A stretch of 64,000 bases of DNA from JACJXW01 sp964418125. Lineage in GTDB: Bacteria; Bacteroidota; Bacteroidia; Chitinophagales; Saprospiraceae. Where the stretch lies: positions 73,163-137,162 of the forward strand of contig CAYQKY010000005.1 of NCBI GenBank assembly GCA_964418125.1, in the 5' to 3' direction. This document shows, one piece after another, positions 1 through 8,803 of the stretch. The stretch's first letter is position 1; the number at the start of each line of letters is the position of its first letter. Position numbers and translations under genes: made by a program. The notes beneath the pieces were generated by a model. It saw only the letters and a program-made list of their open reading frames with translations, had not been told where the DNA came from and did no database searches.

Positions 1-811
1 CCTCCGCCGGCGTGTCCGCCATCTTGGCGATCACCCCCGCCATGAGGGCAAAAACGAAAAAGGGAGCTGCTTCCATGACGATCTCCACCATTTTCAGGAA
101 AACCTCGTTGATGCCGTTGACCAGGTCGATGACCGGCTTCACCTTCTCCTGAGGAATGAGTAGCAGCACGATACCGAAGAAAATACCGAAGAAGATGACC
201 TGCAGCATGCGCCCGCCGTCACTGAGGGCGGCGAAAATGTTATCCGGAACGAAATCCACCACGAATTGCAGCGGCCCCTGTTCTTTGAACTGCTCGGCGG
301 CGCGCATGCGCTCTTCTACAGTTGTATTGCTTTCCTCAGCCTGCATGGCTTCGCTGGCGGCACTGACCAGTTCAGCGTATTCCGGGTTGGAGAGATAATC
401 TTTTCCATCCAGTATCCGCCCGCTGGGTGTGGCTTTGGCCCAGAGCTCATACTTCAGGCGGTTCTTTATCCTTTGCCCCTCATCGATGTAATTGCCGGGC
501 TTCAGGGTATTGACCAGAACCAGCCCGATGGTGACCGCTGCGACGGTCGTCACCAGATAGGCAAAGAGCGTTTTGGCGCCCATACGGCCCAGTTTGGCAG
601 GGTCCGGAAGTGCTGAAACGCCGGCAATGATAGAAAACAAAACCAGGGGGACGGCGATAAACTTCAGTAGCCGGATGAAAATAACCCCGAAAGGGTCGAT
701 CCAGTTGATGGTGAATTTGTTCCAGCCCATATAACTCGATATCAGAGAGTAAATGATACCCAGGATCAGCCCTATAATGATCTTCCAGTGCAGCGGTATT
801 TTTTTCATCAT
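1..811 (-). CDS. Dicarboxylate/amino acid:cation symporter (DAACS family), 3' end outside the window
   Basis: This is the first 270 residues of a Na+ or H+ coupled transporter for C4-dicarboxylates, glutamate or aspartate, in the inner membrane. The translation starts MMKKIPLHWKIIIGLILG and has hydrophobic segments at about 8-30, 41-65 and 80-102, then the family-typical VPDNIFAALSDGGRMLQVI at about 188-206 and further membrane segments. The substrate-binding hairpins lie beyond the left edge. Two adjacent ATG codons (811 and 808) could start it. A hydrophilic insert of about 75 residues (about 105-180) separates membrane segments 3 and 4, longer than in GltP. It is divergent from hemE across a 165-bp gap that holds a palindromic repeat. 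Family assignment is firm; substrate is not determinable. Confidence 0.88.
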   Translation of the reverse strand, partial: MMKKIPLHWKIIIGLILGIIYSLISSYMGWNKFTINWIDPFGVIFIRLLKFIAVPLVLFSIIAGVSALPDPAKLGRMGAKTLFAYLVTTVAAVTIGLVLVNTLKPGNYIDEGQRIKNRLKYELWAKATPSGRILDGKDYLSNPEYAELVSAASEAMQAEESNTTVEERMRAAEQFKEQGPLQFVVDFVPDNIFAALSDGGRMLQVIFFGIFFGIVLLLIPQEKVKPVIDLVNGINEVFLKMVEIVMEAAPFFVFALMAGVIAKMADTPAE

Positions 812-863
812 TTCAAATGTGCGGATTTGCGAGCCCCCAAAATAGAGAAAATCTGGGAACTGC

Positions 864-955
864 TGTATTGGTGTATTCGTGCATTTGTGTATTCGTGTAT
901 AAGTGGGCTTCAATTGTAGGCTAATGCACGAATACACCAATACCCGAATACACGA
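864..955. repeat. Word-repeat palindrome between symporter and hemE
   Basis: Positions 864-883 and 924-943 form a perfect 20-bp inverted repeat separated by 40 bp. Each arm is built from repeats of the word GTGTATTCGTG (871-881 and 887-897) or its complement (927-937; degenerate 944-954). It sits upstream of two divergent genes. A role as a cruciform, a regulator site or an mRNA hairpin is inference. Confidence 0.8.
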
Positions 956-964
956 TTTTTTACC

Positions 965-972
965 TATGTTTG
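965..972 (+). promoter_or_regulatory. Putative -7 box for hemE, 4 nt before the start codon
   Basis: TATGTTTG matches the Bacteroidota -7 consensus TAnnTTTG exactly and ends 4 nt before the hemE ATG at 977. Transcription would therefore begin at or next to the start codon, implying a leaderless mRNA. No clear -33 TTG is present. Confidence 0.5.
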
Positions 973-976
973 CGGC

Positions 977-2008
977 ATGGAATTGAAAAACGACCTTTTG
1001 CTCCGCACGGCCCGGGGAGAAGCGGTTGAGCGCCCCCCTGTATGGCTGATGCGGCAGGCTGGCCGCATACTGCCTCAATACCGGGCGGTACGCGAGAAAT
1101 TGTCCGGCTTTAAAGAGCTGGTAGAGACGCCGGAGCTGGCGGCGGAAGTAACCATTCAGCCTGTGGATGAACTGGATGTGGACGCGGCTATTATTTTTTC
1201 CGATATCCTGGTGATACCGGAAGCTATGGGGCTGGGGTATGAAATGGTGGAAAAGAGAGGGCCGTTATTTCCGGAAACCATTCGTTCGGAAAGCGATATT
1301 CAAAAACTGGCTACAGGAGAAGCGGCGGCGGCCCGCCTTAGGTATGTATATGACGCTCTGGAATTGACGCGGAAGAACCTGGACGGCCGGGTGCCTCTCA
1401 TCGGGTTCTCCGGCGCGCCCTGGACTTTGCTGGCCTATATGGTGGAAGGTAGCGGCAGCAAGACCTTTTCCCGGGCCAAGCGCCTGCTTTACCAGGAGCC
1501 GGACCTTGCTCACCACCTGTTGGAAAAGATCACCGAAACCATCATTGCCTACCTGCAGGAAAAGGCACGACATGGTGCGAACCTCATTCAGCTTTTCGAC
1601 TCCTGGGCGGGGATTCTGAGCCCTGCTTCCTATCGGGAGTTCAGCGCGCCTTATTTGCATCAGATTTGCAGCGCCATCACCGATGTGCCGGTTACGGTTT
1701 TTGCCAAGGGCGCCTGGTTCGCCCTGCAGGATATCGCTGGAATGGATTGCCAGGTGGTTGGCCTGGACTGGAACATCAGCCCGGACGAAGGGCGCCGCCG
1801 GGTGGGGCAAAAGAAAGTATTACAGGGCAACCTCGATCCCTGTTACCTGTACGCCGAGCCCGAAAAAATAAGCCTGGCCGCCCGCGATATGCTCGACGCC
1901 TTCGGAGGAAGGCATATCGCCAACCTGGGGCATGGGGTTTATCCCGATACGCCCCTGGAAGGCGTTCGGGCTTTTGTACAGGCAGTGAAAAGCTACCGGT
2001 ATAAATAA
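977..2008 (+). CDS. hemE: Uroporphyrinogen decarboxylase
   Basis: HemE decarboxylates the four acetate side chains of uroporphyrinogen III to give coproporphyrinogen III in cytoplasmic heme synthesis. The 343-residue length is normal for the family. The N-terminal signature PPVWLMRQAGRILPQYR (about 20-36) carries the substrate-binding Arg residues, and GFSGAPWTLLAYM (about 142-154) matches the second signature. The C-terminus has the usual LGHGVYPDTP segment. The ATG at 977 is the first in-frame start after the preceding palindrome and is placed just after a -7 box. No other heme gene is adjacent, so it looks like a single-gene unit. Confidence 0.97.
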   Translation: MELKNDLLLRTARGEAVERPPVWLMRQAGRILPQYRAVREKLSGFKELVETPELAAEVTIQPVDELDVDAAIIFSDILVIPEAMGLGYEMVEKRGPLFPETIRSESDIQKLATGEAAAARLRYVYDALELTRKNLDGRVPLIGFSGAPWTLLAYMVEGSGSKTFSRAKRLLYQEPDLAHHLLEKITETIIAYLQEKARHGANLIQLFDSWAGILSPASYREFSAPYLHQICSAITDVPVTVFAKGAWFALQDIAGMDCQVVGLDWNISPDEGRRRVGQKKVLQGNLDPCYLYAEPEKISLAARDMLDAFGGRHIANLGHGVYPDTPLEGVRAFVQAVKSYRYK

Positions 2009-2017
2009 TTGCCGCCA

Positions 2018-2052
2018 TTTTTGTAAATTAGGGGAGCGCGGCCTTATTTTTG
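2018..2052 (+). promoter_or_regulatory. Putative promoter for accD
   Basis: TTG at 2021-2023 (inside TTTTTG) is followed after 21 nt by TATTTTTG at 2045-2052, matching the Bacteroidota pattern TTG-N(17-23)-TAnnTTTG. The predicted leader before the accD ATG is about 80 nt and contains a short GGGG/CCCC hairpin. It is one of two sites here where both boxes are visible. Confidence 0.65.
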
Positions 2053-2139
2053 GCATTCACAAAGCGGGGGAATACTTTCTCCCCGGAGCCTGGTGGCAGC
2101 CCCCCGCCGGGCGTTTGAATGATAAATTAATACGACTTT

Positions 2140-2985
2140 ATGGGTTGGTTTAAACGACTAAAGGACGGCATTCAGACGGCTACCAGGAATAAAAAGGAGG
2201 CCCCGGAAGGGTTGTGGTACAAGTGCAGGGAGTGTAAAGAAACCACTACGGTCAAAGAGCTTAAAGAAAACTTCTTCAAATGCCCCCAGTGCAATTATCA
2301 CGTCCGGATCAATTCCTACGACTACTTCGAGATCCTCTTCGACGGCAATTACGAAGAACTTTTTACGGGCCTCGTTTCCAAAGACCATCTCAATTTCACT
2401 GACCTCAAACCTTACACGGAACGGTTGAAGGAAGCCCGGAACAAGACCGGCCTGAATGACGCCATGGCCGTAGCCAAAGGCAAGGTCAACCGCCGCCCTC
2501 TGGTCGTTGCCGCCATGGATTTTAAATTCATTGGGGGGTCGATGGGGTCAGTAGTGGGAGAGAAGATCGCCATGTCGATCGACCACTGTATCGAAACGCG
2601 CACTCCCCTGATGATCATCTCCAAATCCGGAGGGGCCCGCATGATGGAATCGGCCTTCTCACTGATGCAGATGGCGAAGACTTCCGCCAAGCTCACCCAA
2701 CTGGCGAAAGCAAAGATCCCCTATTTCTCCTTCCTGACCGATCCGACCACCGGCGGCGTGACCGCTTCCTTCGCCATGCTGGGCGACATCAACTTCGCCG
2801 AGCCGAAAGCCCTCATCGGCTTCGCCGGCCCCCGCGTCATCAAGGAAACCATCAAGAAGGAACTGCCGGAAGGCTTTCAGACCTCCGAATTCCTCCTCGA
2901 ACACGGCTTCCTCGATTTCATCGTCGACCGCAAAGACCTCAAGGAGTCGGTCTCCGACCTGCTCTATTTCTTCGATACCAACTGA
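2140..2985 (+). CDS. accD: Acetyl-CoA carboxylase carboxyltransferase subunit beta
   Basis: AccD is the beta half of the carboxyltransferase that moves CO2 from carboxybiotin to acetyl-CoA to make malonyl-CoA in the cytoplasm. The N-terminal zinc ribbon is intact, with Cys at 29, 32, 48 and 51. The crotonase-fold core follows, with SKSGGARMMESAFSLMQMAK and the oxyanion-type stretch TTGGVTASFAMLGD. At 281 residues it is full length. The partner accA is not in the window, as is usual in this phylum. The next gene (cupin) starts 15 bp downstream on the same strand and is probably co-transcribed. Confidence 0.97.
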   Translation: MGWFKRLKDGIQTATRNKKEAPEGLWYKCRECKETTTVKELKENFFKCPQCNYHVRINSYDYFEILFDGNYEELFTGLVSKDHLNFTDLKPYTERLKEARNKTGLNDAMAVAKGKVNRRPLVVAAMDFKFIGGSMGSVVGEKIAMSIDHCIETRTPLMIISKSGGARMMESAFSLMQMAKTSAKLTQLAKAKIPYFSFLTDPTTGGVTASFAMLGDINFAEPKALIGFAGPRVIKETIKKELPEGFQTSEFLLEHGFLDFIVDRKDLKESVSDLLYFFDTN

Positions 2986-2999
2986 AACCCTCTCAAGTT

Positions 3000-3323
3000 A
3001 TGCACGAATTCATCGACCTGGAAAAACTGCCGGAAAAGGAACTCGCCCCCGGCTTCAACGCCCGCCTCATCCACACCGGCAAGGTGACCATCGCCCATGT
3101 GACGGTGCGCCGGGGCAGCGCCCTGCCCGCCCACAGCCACTTCCATGAACAGGTGACCAATATCATCAGCGGTGAACTGGAGATGACGGTAGGCGGTGAA
3201 ACGGTCCTGTGCAAGCCCGGCATGTCCATCAACATCCCCTCCAACGTCCTGCACTCCGCCCGCGCTGTCACCGACTGCTACCTGATCGATGTGTTTTGTC
3301 CGGAAAGGGAGGATTATAAGTGA
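3000..3323 (+). CDS. Small cupin-domain protein
   Basis: A 107-residue single-domain cupin, a metal-binding beta-barrel found in many small enzymes and sensors. The first cupin motif is visible as PAHSHFHEQVTNIISGELEM (about 41-60), giving the two His and one Glu metal ligands. The second motif GMSINIPSNVLHSA (about 74-87) supplies the last His. There is no signal peptide, so it should be cytoplasmic. It lies 15 bp after accD and probably shares its transcript, but nothing links it to fatty-acid synthesis directly. The substrate cannot be predicted. Confidence 0.85.
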   Translation: MHEFIDLEKLPEKELAPGFNARLIHTGKVTIAHVTVRRGSALPAHSHFHEQVTNIISGELEMTVGGETVLCKPGMSINIPSNVLHSARAVTDCYLIDVFCPEREDYK

Positions 3324-3355
3324 TTATTAGCCGGGAGGGGCACTCCTCATTACTT

Positions 3356-4954
3356 TTACCGGTCGATGATCACCGTAAAGGTCTTTTCCATCGGGTCAAG
3401 TTCCTTCTTCAGTACTTCAAAAAACTCCCGCCCGTATTTCAGGTAATACATCATGAAGTTATCGTAGCGCTCCTGGAGGCCGTTTCCGGGAAATAGCTTA
3501 TCCTTCAGCGTCCGCATCTGGTTGATGGCGATATCGTGGCGTTGTTTTTCGGCGCGCATCAGCTTGCCTTCCAGTTGCTCCATGCTGTTGATCATCTTCT
3601 GGCCTTCAGCGGCGGCCGTCTTTACCAGGGTGGGGTCCACTTCGCGGGCTTTTTCCTCGATGCCTTTGACCAGTGCTTCCAGTTTGGCCTTCTCTTCAGA
3701 GAGGGTGATCTCTTTCTCGGTATTTTCGTGGACGTAATCTTTTATCAGTTCCTCAATATCACCGAAGAGCTGTTCTACCGTCATTTCCAGTTTATCCATA
3801 CGTTTGGCGTTGCCCTTATCGATGAACAGAACGGAATTGCGGCGCACCAGCATGGGATAATTGACGCCGAAGTGCTCGAACTGGCTTTTGCGCTCCAGCC
3901 AGTAGGCCAGTTCGCCGCCTCCGCCGATGTAAGCCAGGTTGGGCAGTACTACCTCCTGAAATACGGGGCGCATCACCACATTGGGGCTGAAGCGCTCAGG
4001 ATATTGTTCGATCTCTTTGATCAGTTCTTCTTTGCTGAAAGAATAATCGGTGTTCAGCACCTGATACCGGCCGTTATCCAGCACGATGCGTTCGCGCTGC
4101 CGCAGTTCGTGGCCCAGGTAGAAAAAGTTGATCTCCCGTGGGTAGGCCTGCTCGGAGAAACCGGCTTTTTCCAGCTCTGCCACCGTAGCTTCCACCAGCC
4201 CTTTTGAGGGTTGTTCCAGGATCTCTTCCTTGATGTAGGGGATGAACAGCTCCTTCAGCCGGGCGTGGGACATGTCGATGATCACCAGGCCGTAATCTTT
4301 GAATAGTTCGTTGGCAAGGTGGCGCGCCGTCTCAGAATAACGGCCGTGGTTTTCCACGGACTCCCGGAGAAGGTTGTACAGTTCTTCCGCTCTGTCCGAT
4401 TCACCAAGAACTTCTTTTACCTCGGCCAGTACGGGTTGAAGCGTATCCGTTTTCATCATGCCTACCGGGCCGGACTCTTCATTTTCCCACCTGATGATTT
4501 TGCCAAAGAGGTGAAGGTGGTTGACCTCCTCAAAATCATGGTCTTCCCCCCCGCTGATAAAAACCGGTACGAAGTGTTGTTCAGGATATCTTTCGTTGAG
4601 CTTTTCCGCCAGGTTGATGGTGGAGGCCACCTTATAGATATAGTAGAGCGGCCCGGTGAAGAGGCTGGGCTGATGGGCGGTCACCAGGGTGAAAGTATTT
4701 TCATCCAGCAGAGACTCAATATTGTCCTTTACCGCCTGGGTGGTTTCCATGCCGGAGTATTGTTCCCGCAGCACCTCCACCAGAGTTTGGCGGTTGGTGT
4801 TGTCCTTTTTTTTGTCTTCGACAACCTGGGCGAAAGCATCCAGGGTGGCGTCGTATTTGTAGAAGGGCCTCAGCTCGGATGCGCCCATGGTATAGGCCTG
4901 GTCTCGTTTGGAAAGGTAGGGCACTTTGTCGAAGGGTAACTGGAAGGTATCCAT
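3356..4954 (-). CDS. bshC: Bacillithiol biosynthesis cysteine-adding enzyme BshC
   Basis: BshC catalyses the last step of bacillithiol synthesis, joining cysteine to glucosaminyl-malate. The 532-residue protein carries the family's Rossmann-like signature TAHQPSLFTGPLYYIYK (92-108) and SGGEDHDFEEVNHL (134-147). The charged stretch near 400-480 is the coiled coil typical of BshC. Its 3' end converges with the cupin gene across 32 bp. BshA and BshB are not in the window, which is common because the three genes are often scattered. Presence of BshC implies that this organism uses bacillithiol as its low-molecular-weight thiol. Confidence 0.95.
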   Translation of the reverse strand: MDTFQLPFDKVPYLSKRDQAYTMGASELRPFYKYDATLDAFAQVVEDKKKDNTNRQTLVEVLREQYSGMETTQAVKDNIESLLDENTFTLVTAHQPSLFTGPLYYIYKVASTINLAEKLNERYPEQHFVPVFISGGEDHDFEEVNHLHLFGKIIRWENEESGPVGMMKTDTLQPVLAEVKEVLGESDRAEELYNLLRESVENHGRYSETARHLANELFKDYGLVIIDMSHARLKELFIPYIKEEILEQPSKGLVEATVAELEKAGFSEQAYPREINFFYLGHELRQRERIVLDNGRYQVLNTDYSFSKEELIKEIEQYPERFSPNVVMRPVFQEVVLPNLAYIGGGGELAYWLERKSQFEHFGVNYPMLVRRNSVLFIDKGNAKRMDKLEMTVEQLFGDIEELIKDYVHENTEKEITLSEEKAKLEALVKGIEEKAREVDPTLVKTAAAEGQKMINSMEQLEGKLMRAEKQRHDIAINQMRTLKDKLFPGNGLQERYDNFMMYYLKYGREFFEVLKKELDPMEKTFTVIIDR

Positions 4955-5116
4955 TGTTTAAAGCAGGTTTTGATATTTTGTTGGAAAGGGGAATTTTGTT
5001 AAACCCGTGGTATGCGGTATCTTTAGTGCTCTTATGAAATGTTTTGAAAGCAGCCTTGGTTTAACTATTTACCAAATTTAATTTCAACAAACGAAAGATC
5101 AATATCCATAACACCT
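4955..5116. promoter_or_regulatory. Divergent intergenic region bshC/glpK
   Basis: 162 bp separate two divergent genes, so both promoters must lie here. The sequence is AT-rich with imperfect -7 candidates such as TATCTTTA near 5018. No exact TAnnTTTG box, strong palindrome or operator was recognised. Confidence 0.3.
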
Positions 5117-6616
5117 ATGGCGAAACAAACCTTCATCCTTGCCCTCGACCAGGGAACCACCAGTTCACGCGCTATCCTTTTCGGCCGGGAAGGAAATATC
5201 CTGGCTGTTGAGCAACAGGAATTCACCCAGATATACCCCAGGCCCGGCTGGGTGGAGCACGACCCCAAGGAGATCTGGAATACCCAACTGAAGGTCATGC
5301 AGGTTTTACTCCGCAGGCAAAACGTCGCTGCCGGGCAGATTGCCGCTATCGGCATTACCAACCAGCGGGAAACGGCGGTCGTCTGGAACCGCAGGACCGG
5401 AGAGCCCATTCACAATGCCATCGTCTGGCAGGACCGGCGCACGGCTTCCATCTGCAACCAGCTCAAAGAGGATGGGCACGAGCCCTATATCCGCGAAAAT
5501 ACCGGCCTGCTGGCCGACGCTTATTTTTCCGGGACCAAGGTGAAATGGATGCTGGATAATGTGCCGGGCGCCCGTGAACAGGCAGAACGGGGCGAGTTGG
5601 CCTTCGGCACGGTCGATTCCTGGCTGATCTGGAACCTCACCGGCGGGAAGGTGCACATTACCGACTACACCAATGCTTCCCGGACCCTGCTCTACAACAT
5701 CAAAAAACTAGAGTGGGATAATCACCTGATGGACGTCCTGGGCGTGCCTGCCAGCATGCTGCCCGAAGTCCGCCGCTCCAGTGAAGTATACGGGCATACC
5801 AGGGAAAACCTGCTTGGAGAACCGGCGCCCATCGCCGGCATTGCCGGCGACCAGCAGGCGGCTCTCTTCGGGCAGGCCTGCCACAGCCCCGGCATGGCCA
5901 AGAACACCTACGGAACCGGTTGCTTCATGCTGATGACGACCGGAGATGAGGCTGTCACTTCCCGATCCGGCCTGGTCACGACCATCGCCAGCAAACTGGA
6001 TGGCACCCCTCAGTACGCCCTGGAGGGCAGCGTCTTCATCGCCGGCGCCGCCATTCAATGGCTGCGCGACGGCCTGAAGATCATCGACGATGCCCCCGAT
6101 TCGGAGTTCTACGCCATGAAAGTGCCGCACACAGATGGCGTATACGTAGTGCCTGCCTTCGCCGGCCTGGGCGCTCCCTACTGGGATATGTACGCTCGCG
6201 GGGCCATCCTGGGGCTGACGCGGGGCACAACCAAGGCTCACATCATCCGGGCCACCCTCGAATCGCTGGCCTATCAGACACGGGACGTTTTGGACGCTAT
6301 GGAAAAAGACTCCGGGCTAAGCCTGCAAACCTTGCGCGTAGACGGCGGCGCCAGCGCCAACGGCCTGCTGATGCAGTTCCAGGCGGACATCCTGGGCGCC
6401 AATGTCGAACGCCCTCGCATCATCGAAACTACCGCCCTGGGCGCCGCCTACCTGGCCGGCCTGGCGGTGGGCTTCTGGAAACCCGGGGATATCTCGGATA
6501 AATGGCAGCTGGATGCTACCTTTGTTCCGTCAATGCCGGAAGAAGAACGCAATAAGTTGTACCGGGGCTGGCAGAAAGCGGTAAAGCGGGCAATGGACTG
6601 GGAGGAGGGCGGGTGA
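5117..6616 (+). CDS. glpK: Glycerol kinase
   Basis: GlpK phosphorylates glycerol with ATP to sn-glycerol 3-phosphate, feeding lipid synthesis and glycolysis. The protein is 499 residues, the normal length. The FGGY-family phosphate-binding motif LDQGTTSSRAILF is at 10-22, DRRTASICNQL lies in the glycerol-binding region, GTVDSWLIWNLTGG is the first FGGY signature, and the second signature region reads RVDGGASANGLLMQFQADIL. No glpF or glpD is adjacent, so it appears to be a monocistronic unit divergent from bshC. Confidence 0.97.
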   Translation: MAKQTFILALDQGTTSSRAILFGREGNILAVEQQEFTQIYPRPGWVEHDPKEIWNTQLKVMQVLLRRQNVAAGQIAAIGITNQRETAVVWNRRTGEPIHNAIVWQDRRTASICNQLKEDGHEPYIRENTGLLADAYFSGTKVKWMLDNVPGAREQAERGELAFGTVDSWLIWNLTGGKVHITDYTNASRTLLYNIKKLEWDNHLMDVLGVPASMLPEVRRSSEVYGHTRENLLGEPAPIAGIAGDQQAALFGQACHSPGMAKNTYGTGCFMLMTTGDEAVTSRSGLVTTIASKLDGTPQYALEGSVFIAGAAIQWLRDGLKIIDDAPDSEFYAMKVPHTDGVYVVPAFAGLGAPYWDMYARGAILGLTRGTTKAHIIRATLESLAYQTRDVLDAMEKDSGLSLQTLRVDGGASANGLLMQFQADILGANVERPRIIETTALGAAYLAGLAVGFWKPGDISDKWQLDATFVPSMPEEERNKLYRGWQKAVKRAMDWEEGG

Positions 6617-6680
6617 GTGGGAGATGGGGAGAGAGGCTCGGGTACTGTTGCCCGGAGCTGGTTAAAAAAAATGAAGGAAA

Positions 6681-7739
6681 TTGGCGACGAAAAGGATAAC
6701 GGTTAGCGAAGTGCTGGACCTGGAGCCGGGGCGGGTGCTCTTCGACGTGCGCACGCCGGCGGAATATGAGAAGGGGCACATCCCCGGAGCGCTCAACCTG
6801 CCTCTTTTTTCCAATGAAGAGAGGGCTGCGGTGGGCGCCACCTATAAACAGGTTGACCCGTATAAAGCCTTTCTTCAGGGCCTGGAGTACGTGGGCCCTA
6901 AGATGCGAATCTTTGTCGAAGAGGCGCGGAAGGAAGCGCCTTCCGGCAAGGTGGCCGTGCATTGCTGGCGGGGCGGGCAGCGCAGCAGCAGTATGGGTTG
7001 GCTGCTCGGCCTGGCGGGTATGGATGTGCAGGTGCTGGTAGGCGGGTATAAAGCTTACCGCAATCATCTGCTGGAACAATTTGCCGAATGCACGCCTCCG
7101 CTGATCATCGTGGGTGGCCCGACGGGCTCCGGCAAAACCAACATTTTGCATGAGCTGGCAAAGCTTGGCGAGCAGGTGATCGACCTGGAAGGCATCGCCC
7201 ACCATAAGGGGTCCGCCTTTGGCGCCCTGGGGGAGGAACGCCAGCCCTCAGTTGAGCAATTTGAGAACAACCTCTATGACACCTTCCGGCAACTGGATCA
7301 TAGCCGCCGGATCTGGCTGGAAAATGAAAGCCGCCCCATCGGCAGGGTCTATATCCCCGACCCGCTATGGCAGCAGATGGTAAAGGCGCCTTTGTTGAGT
7401 GTCGAGGTGCCGCTGGAAGTTCGCCTGGAACACCTGGTGGAAGCCTACGCCCGGTTTCCGGTTGAGGCCTTGCGGGCGTCCTTCGAACGCATCCGCAAAC
7501 GGCTGGGCGGACAGCACTACAACGCTGCCATTGAAGCCCTGGATGCCGGCGATTTCGAAGAGGCCGCCCGCATCGCCCTGGTTTATTACGACAAAGCTTA
7601 CAACCACCATACTTTAAGCAGGAGGATAAACTCCGGCATTTTTAAAATTGCAGTAGAAAAGGAAAGCGCTGAGGAAACTGCCCGGCGCCTGATAACGTTT
7701 GCTGAAGAAAATAACTTATGGTTGCCGATTACAAACTGA
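6681..7739 (+). CDS. mnmH: tRNA 2-selenouridine synthase (MnmH/SelU)
   Basis: MnmH replaces sulfur with selenium at the wobble 2-thiouridine of certain tRNAs, using selenophosphate. An N-terminal rhodanese domain (about 8-128) has the catalytic Cys95 in HCWRGGQRSSSMGW. A C-terminal P-loop domain carries GGPTGSGKT at 145-153. The 352-residue length is typical. The start is TTG at 6681, because the ATG at 6671 is out of frame and runs into a stop. The 3' end overlaps selD by 22 bp, so donor synthesis and use are translationally coupled. Confidence 0.95.
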   Translation: MATKRITVSEVLDLEPGRVLFDVRTPAEYEKGHIPGALNLPLFSNEERAAVGATYKQVDPYKAFLQGLEYVGPKMRIFVEEARKEAPSGKVAVHCWRGGQRSSSMGWLLGLAGMDVQVLVGGYKAYRNHLLEQFAECTPPLIIVGGPTGSGKTNILHELAKLGEQVIDLEGIAHHKGSAFGALGEERQPSVEQFENNLYDTFRQLDHSRRIWLENESRPIGRVYIPDPLWQQMVKAPLLSVEVPLEVRLEHLVEAYARFPVEALRASFERIRKRLGGQHYNAAIEALDAGDFEEAARIALVYYDKAYNHHTLSRRINSGIFKIAVEKESAEETARRLITFAEENNLWLPITN

Positions 7740-8758
7740 CCCAATACAGCCACGGGGCGGGATGCGGCTGCAAGATCGCGCCCCGGGTACTCGATACTAT
7801 CCTGCAGCACCACGCTGAACAATTCCACTTTCCCCAGTTGCTGGTGGGCAATGATAAGCGGGATGACGCCGCCGTTTACGACCTGGGTGATGGAACGGCC
7901 ATTGTGAGCACCACCGATTTCTTTATGCCGATCGTCGATGACCCGGAGGACTTCGGCCGAATTGCCTCGGTCAATGCCATCAGCGACGTGTACGCCATGG
8001 GTGGCACCCCTCTGGTAGCCATCGCCATCCTCGGCTGGCCCATCGACAAGATCCCACCGGAAGTGGCCAACAAGGTGATCGACGGAAGCCGCAAGGCCTG
8101 TGCCGAAGCCGGCATCCCCCTGGCCGGCGGCCACAGCATCGATAGCCCGGAGCCCATCTTCGGCCTGGCGGTGACCGGCAGGGTCGACAAGAACTACCTT
8201 AAGCAGAATGGCGGCGCTACGCCCGGCTGCCGCCTTTTCCTCACCAAGCCGATCGGAGTGGGCATCCTCAGCACCGCCCAGAAAAAAGGCAAACTCAAGC
8301 CTGAACACGCCAACATCGCCCGCGACAGCATGGTGCGGCTCAACAAGGCCGGCGAAGCCTTCGGCCGCCTGCCCTATATCAAGGCCATGACCGACGTCAC
8401 TGGTTTCGGCCTGCTGGGCCACCTCACGGAAATGTGCGAGGCCAGCGGTGTCAGCGCCGTGGTGGAGTTCGATAGGGCGCCTTTCCTGAACCTCGACATC
8501 CTGGACTATTATCTCGAAGAAAAGTGCATCCCCGGCGGCACCCACCGCAACTGGGACAGCTATGGCCACAAAGTGGCGCCTCTTCCGGATCGCCAACGTT
8601 TCCTTCTCTGCGACCCGCAGACCAGTGGGGGGCTGCTGGTGGCCGTGGAGGCGAAAAGGGAAGCGGAATTTCGTATGGAGGCCAATAAATCAGGCCTCAT
8701 TCTTGAGCAAATGGGATATATAACTGAACGGGAGGAACATCTGGTGCGGGTGATCTGA
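7718..8758 (+). CDS. selD: Selenide, water dikinase (selenophosphate synthetase)
   Basis: SelD makes selenophosphate from selenide and ATP, the selenium donor for 2-selenouridine in tRNA and for selenocysteine. The active-site loop reads SHGAGCGCKI with Cys16, Cys18 and Lys19. It is the Cys form, so no in-frame UGA recoding is needed. The AIR-synthase-like core follows with DPEDFGRIASVNAISDVYAMGG and the C-terminal DPQTSGGLLVAV. At 346 residues it is complete. Because it overlaps mnmH and no selA or selB is here, its local role is most likely tRNA modification. Confidence 0.96.
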   Translation: MVADYKLTQYSHGAGCGCKIAPRVLDTILQHHAEQFHFPQLLVGNDKRDDAAVYDLGDGTAIVSTTDFFMPIVDDPEDFGRIASVNAISDVYAMGGTPLVAIAILGWPIDKIPPEVANKVIDGSRKACAEAGIPLAGGHSIDSPEPIFGLAVTGRVDKNYLKQNGGATPGCRLFLTKPIGVGILSTAQKKGKLKPEHANIARDSMVRLNKAGEAFGRLPYIKAMTDVTGFGLLGHLTEMCEASGVSAVVEFDRAPFLNLDILDYYLEEKCIPGGTHRNWDSYGHKVAPLPDRQRFLLCDPQTSGGLLVAVEAKREAEFRMEANKSGLILEQMGYITEREEHLVRVI

Positions 8759-8803
8759 TTCGTGGGCTGCGATCATCCTGCCCGGGCATGCTCCATCGAG
8801 CTT

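Noticed and set aside
7718..8758. Selenocysteine-containing SelD
   Set aside because: The active-site positions are encoded by Cys codons and there is no in-frame UGA.
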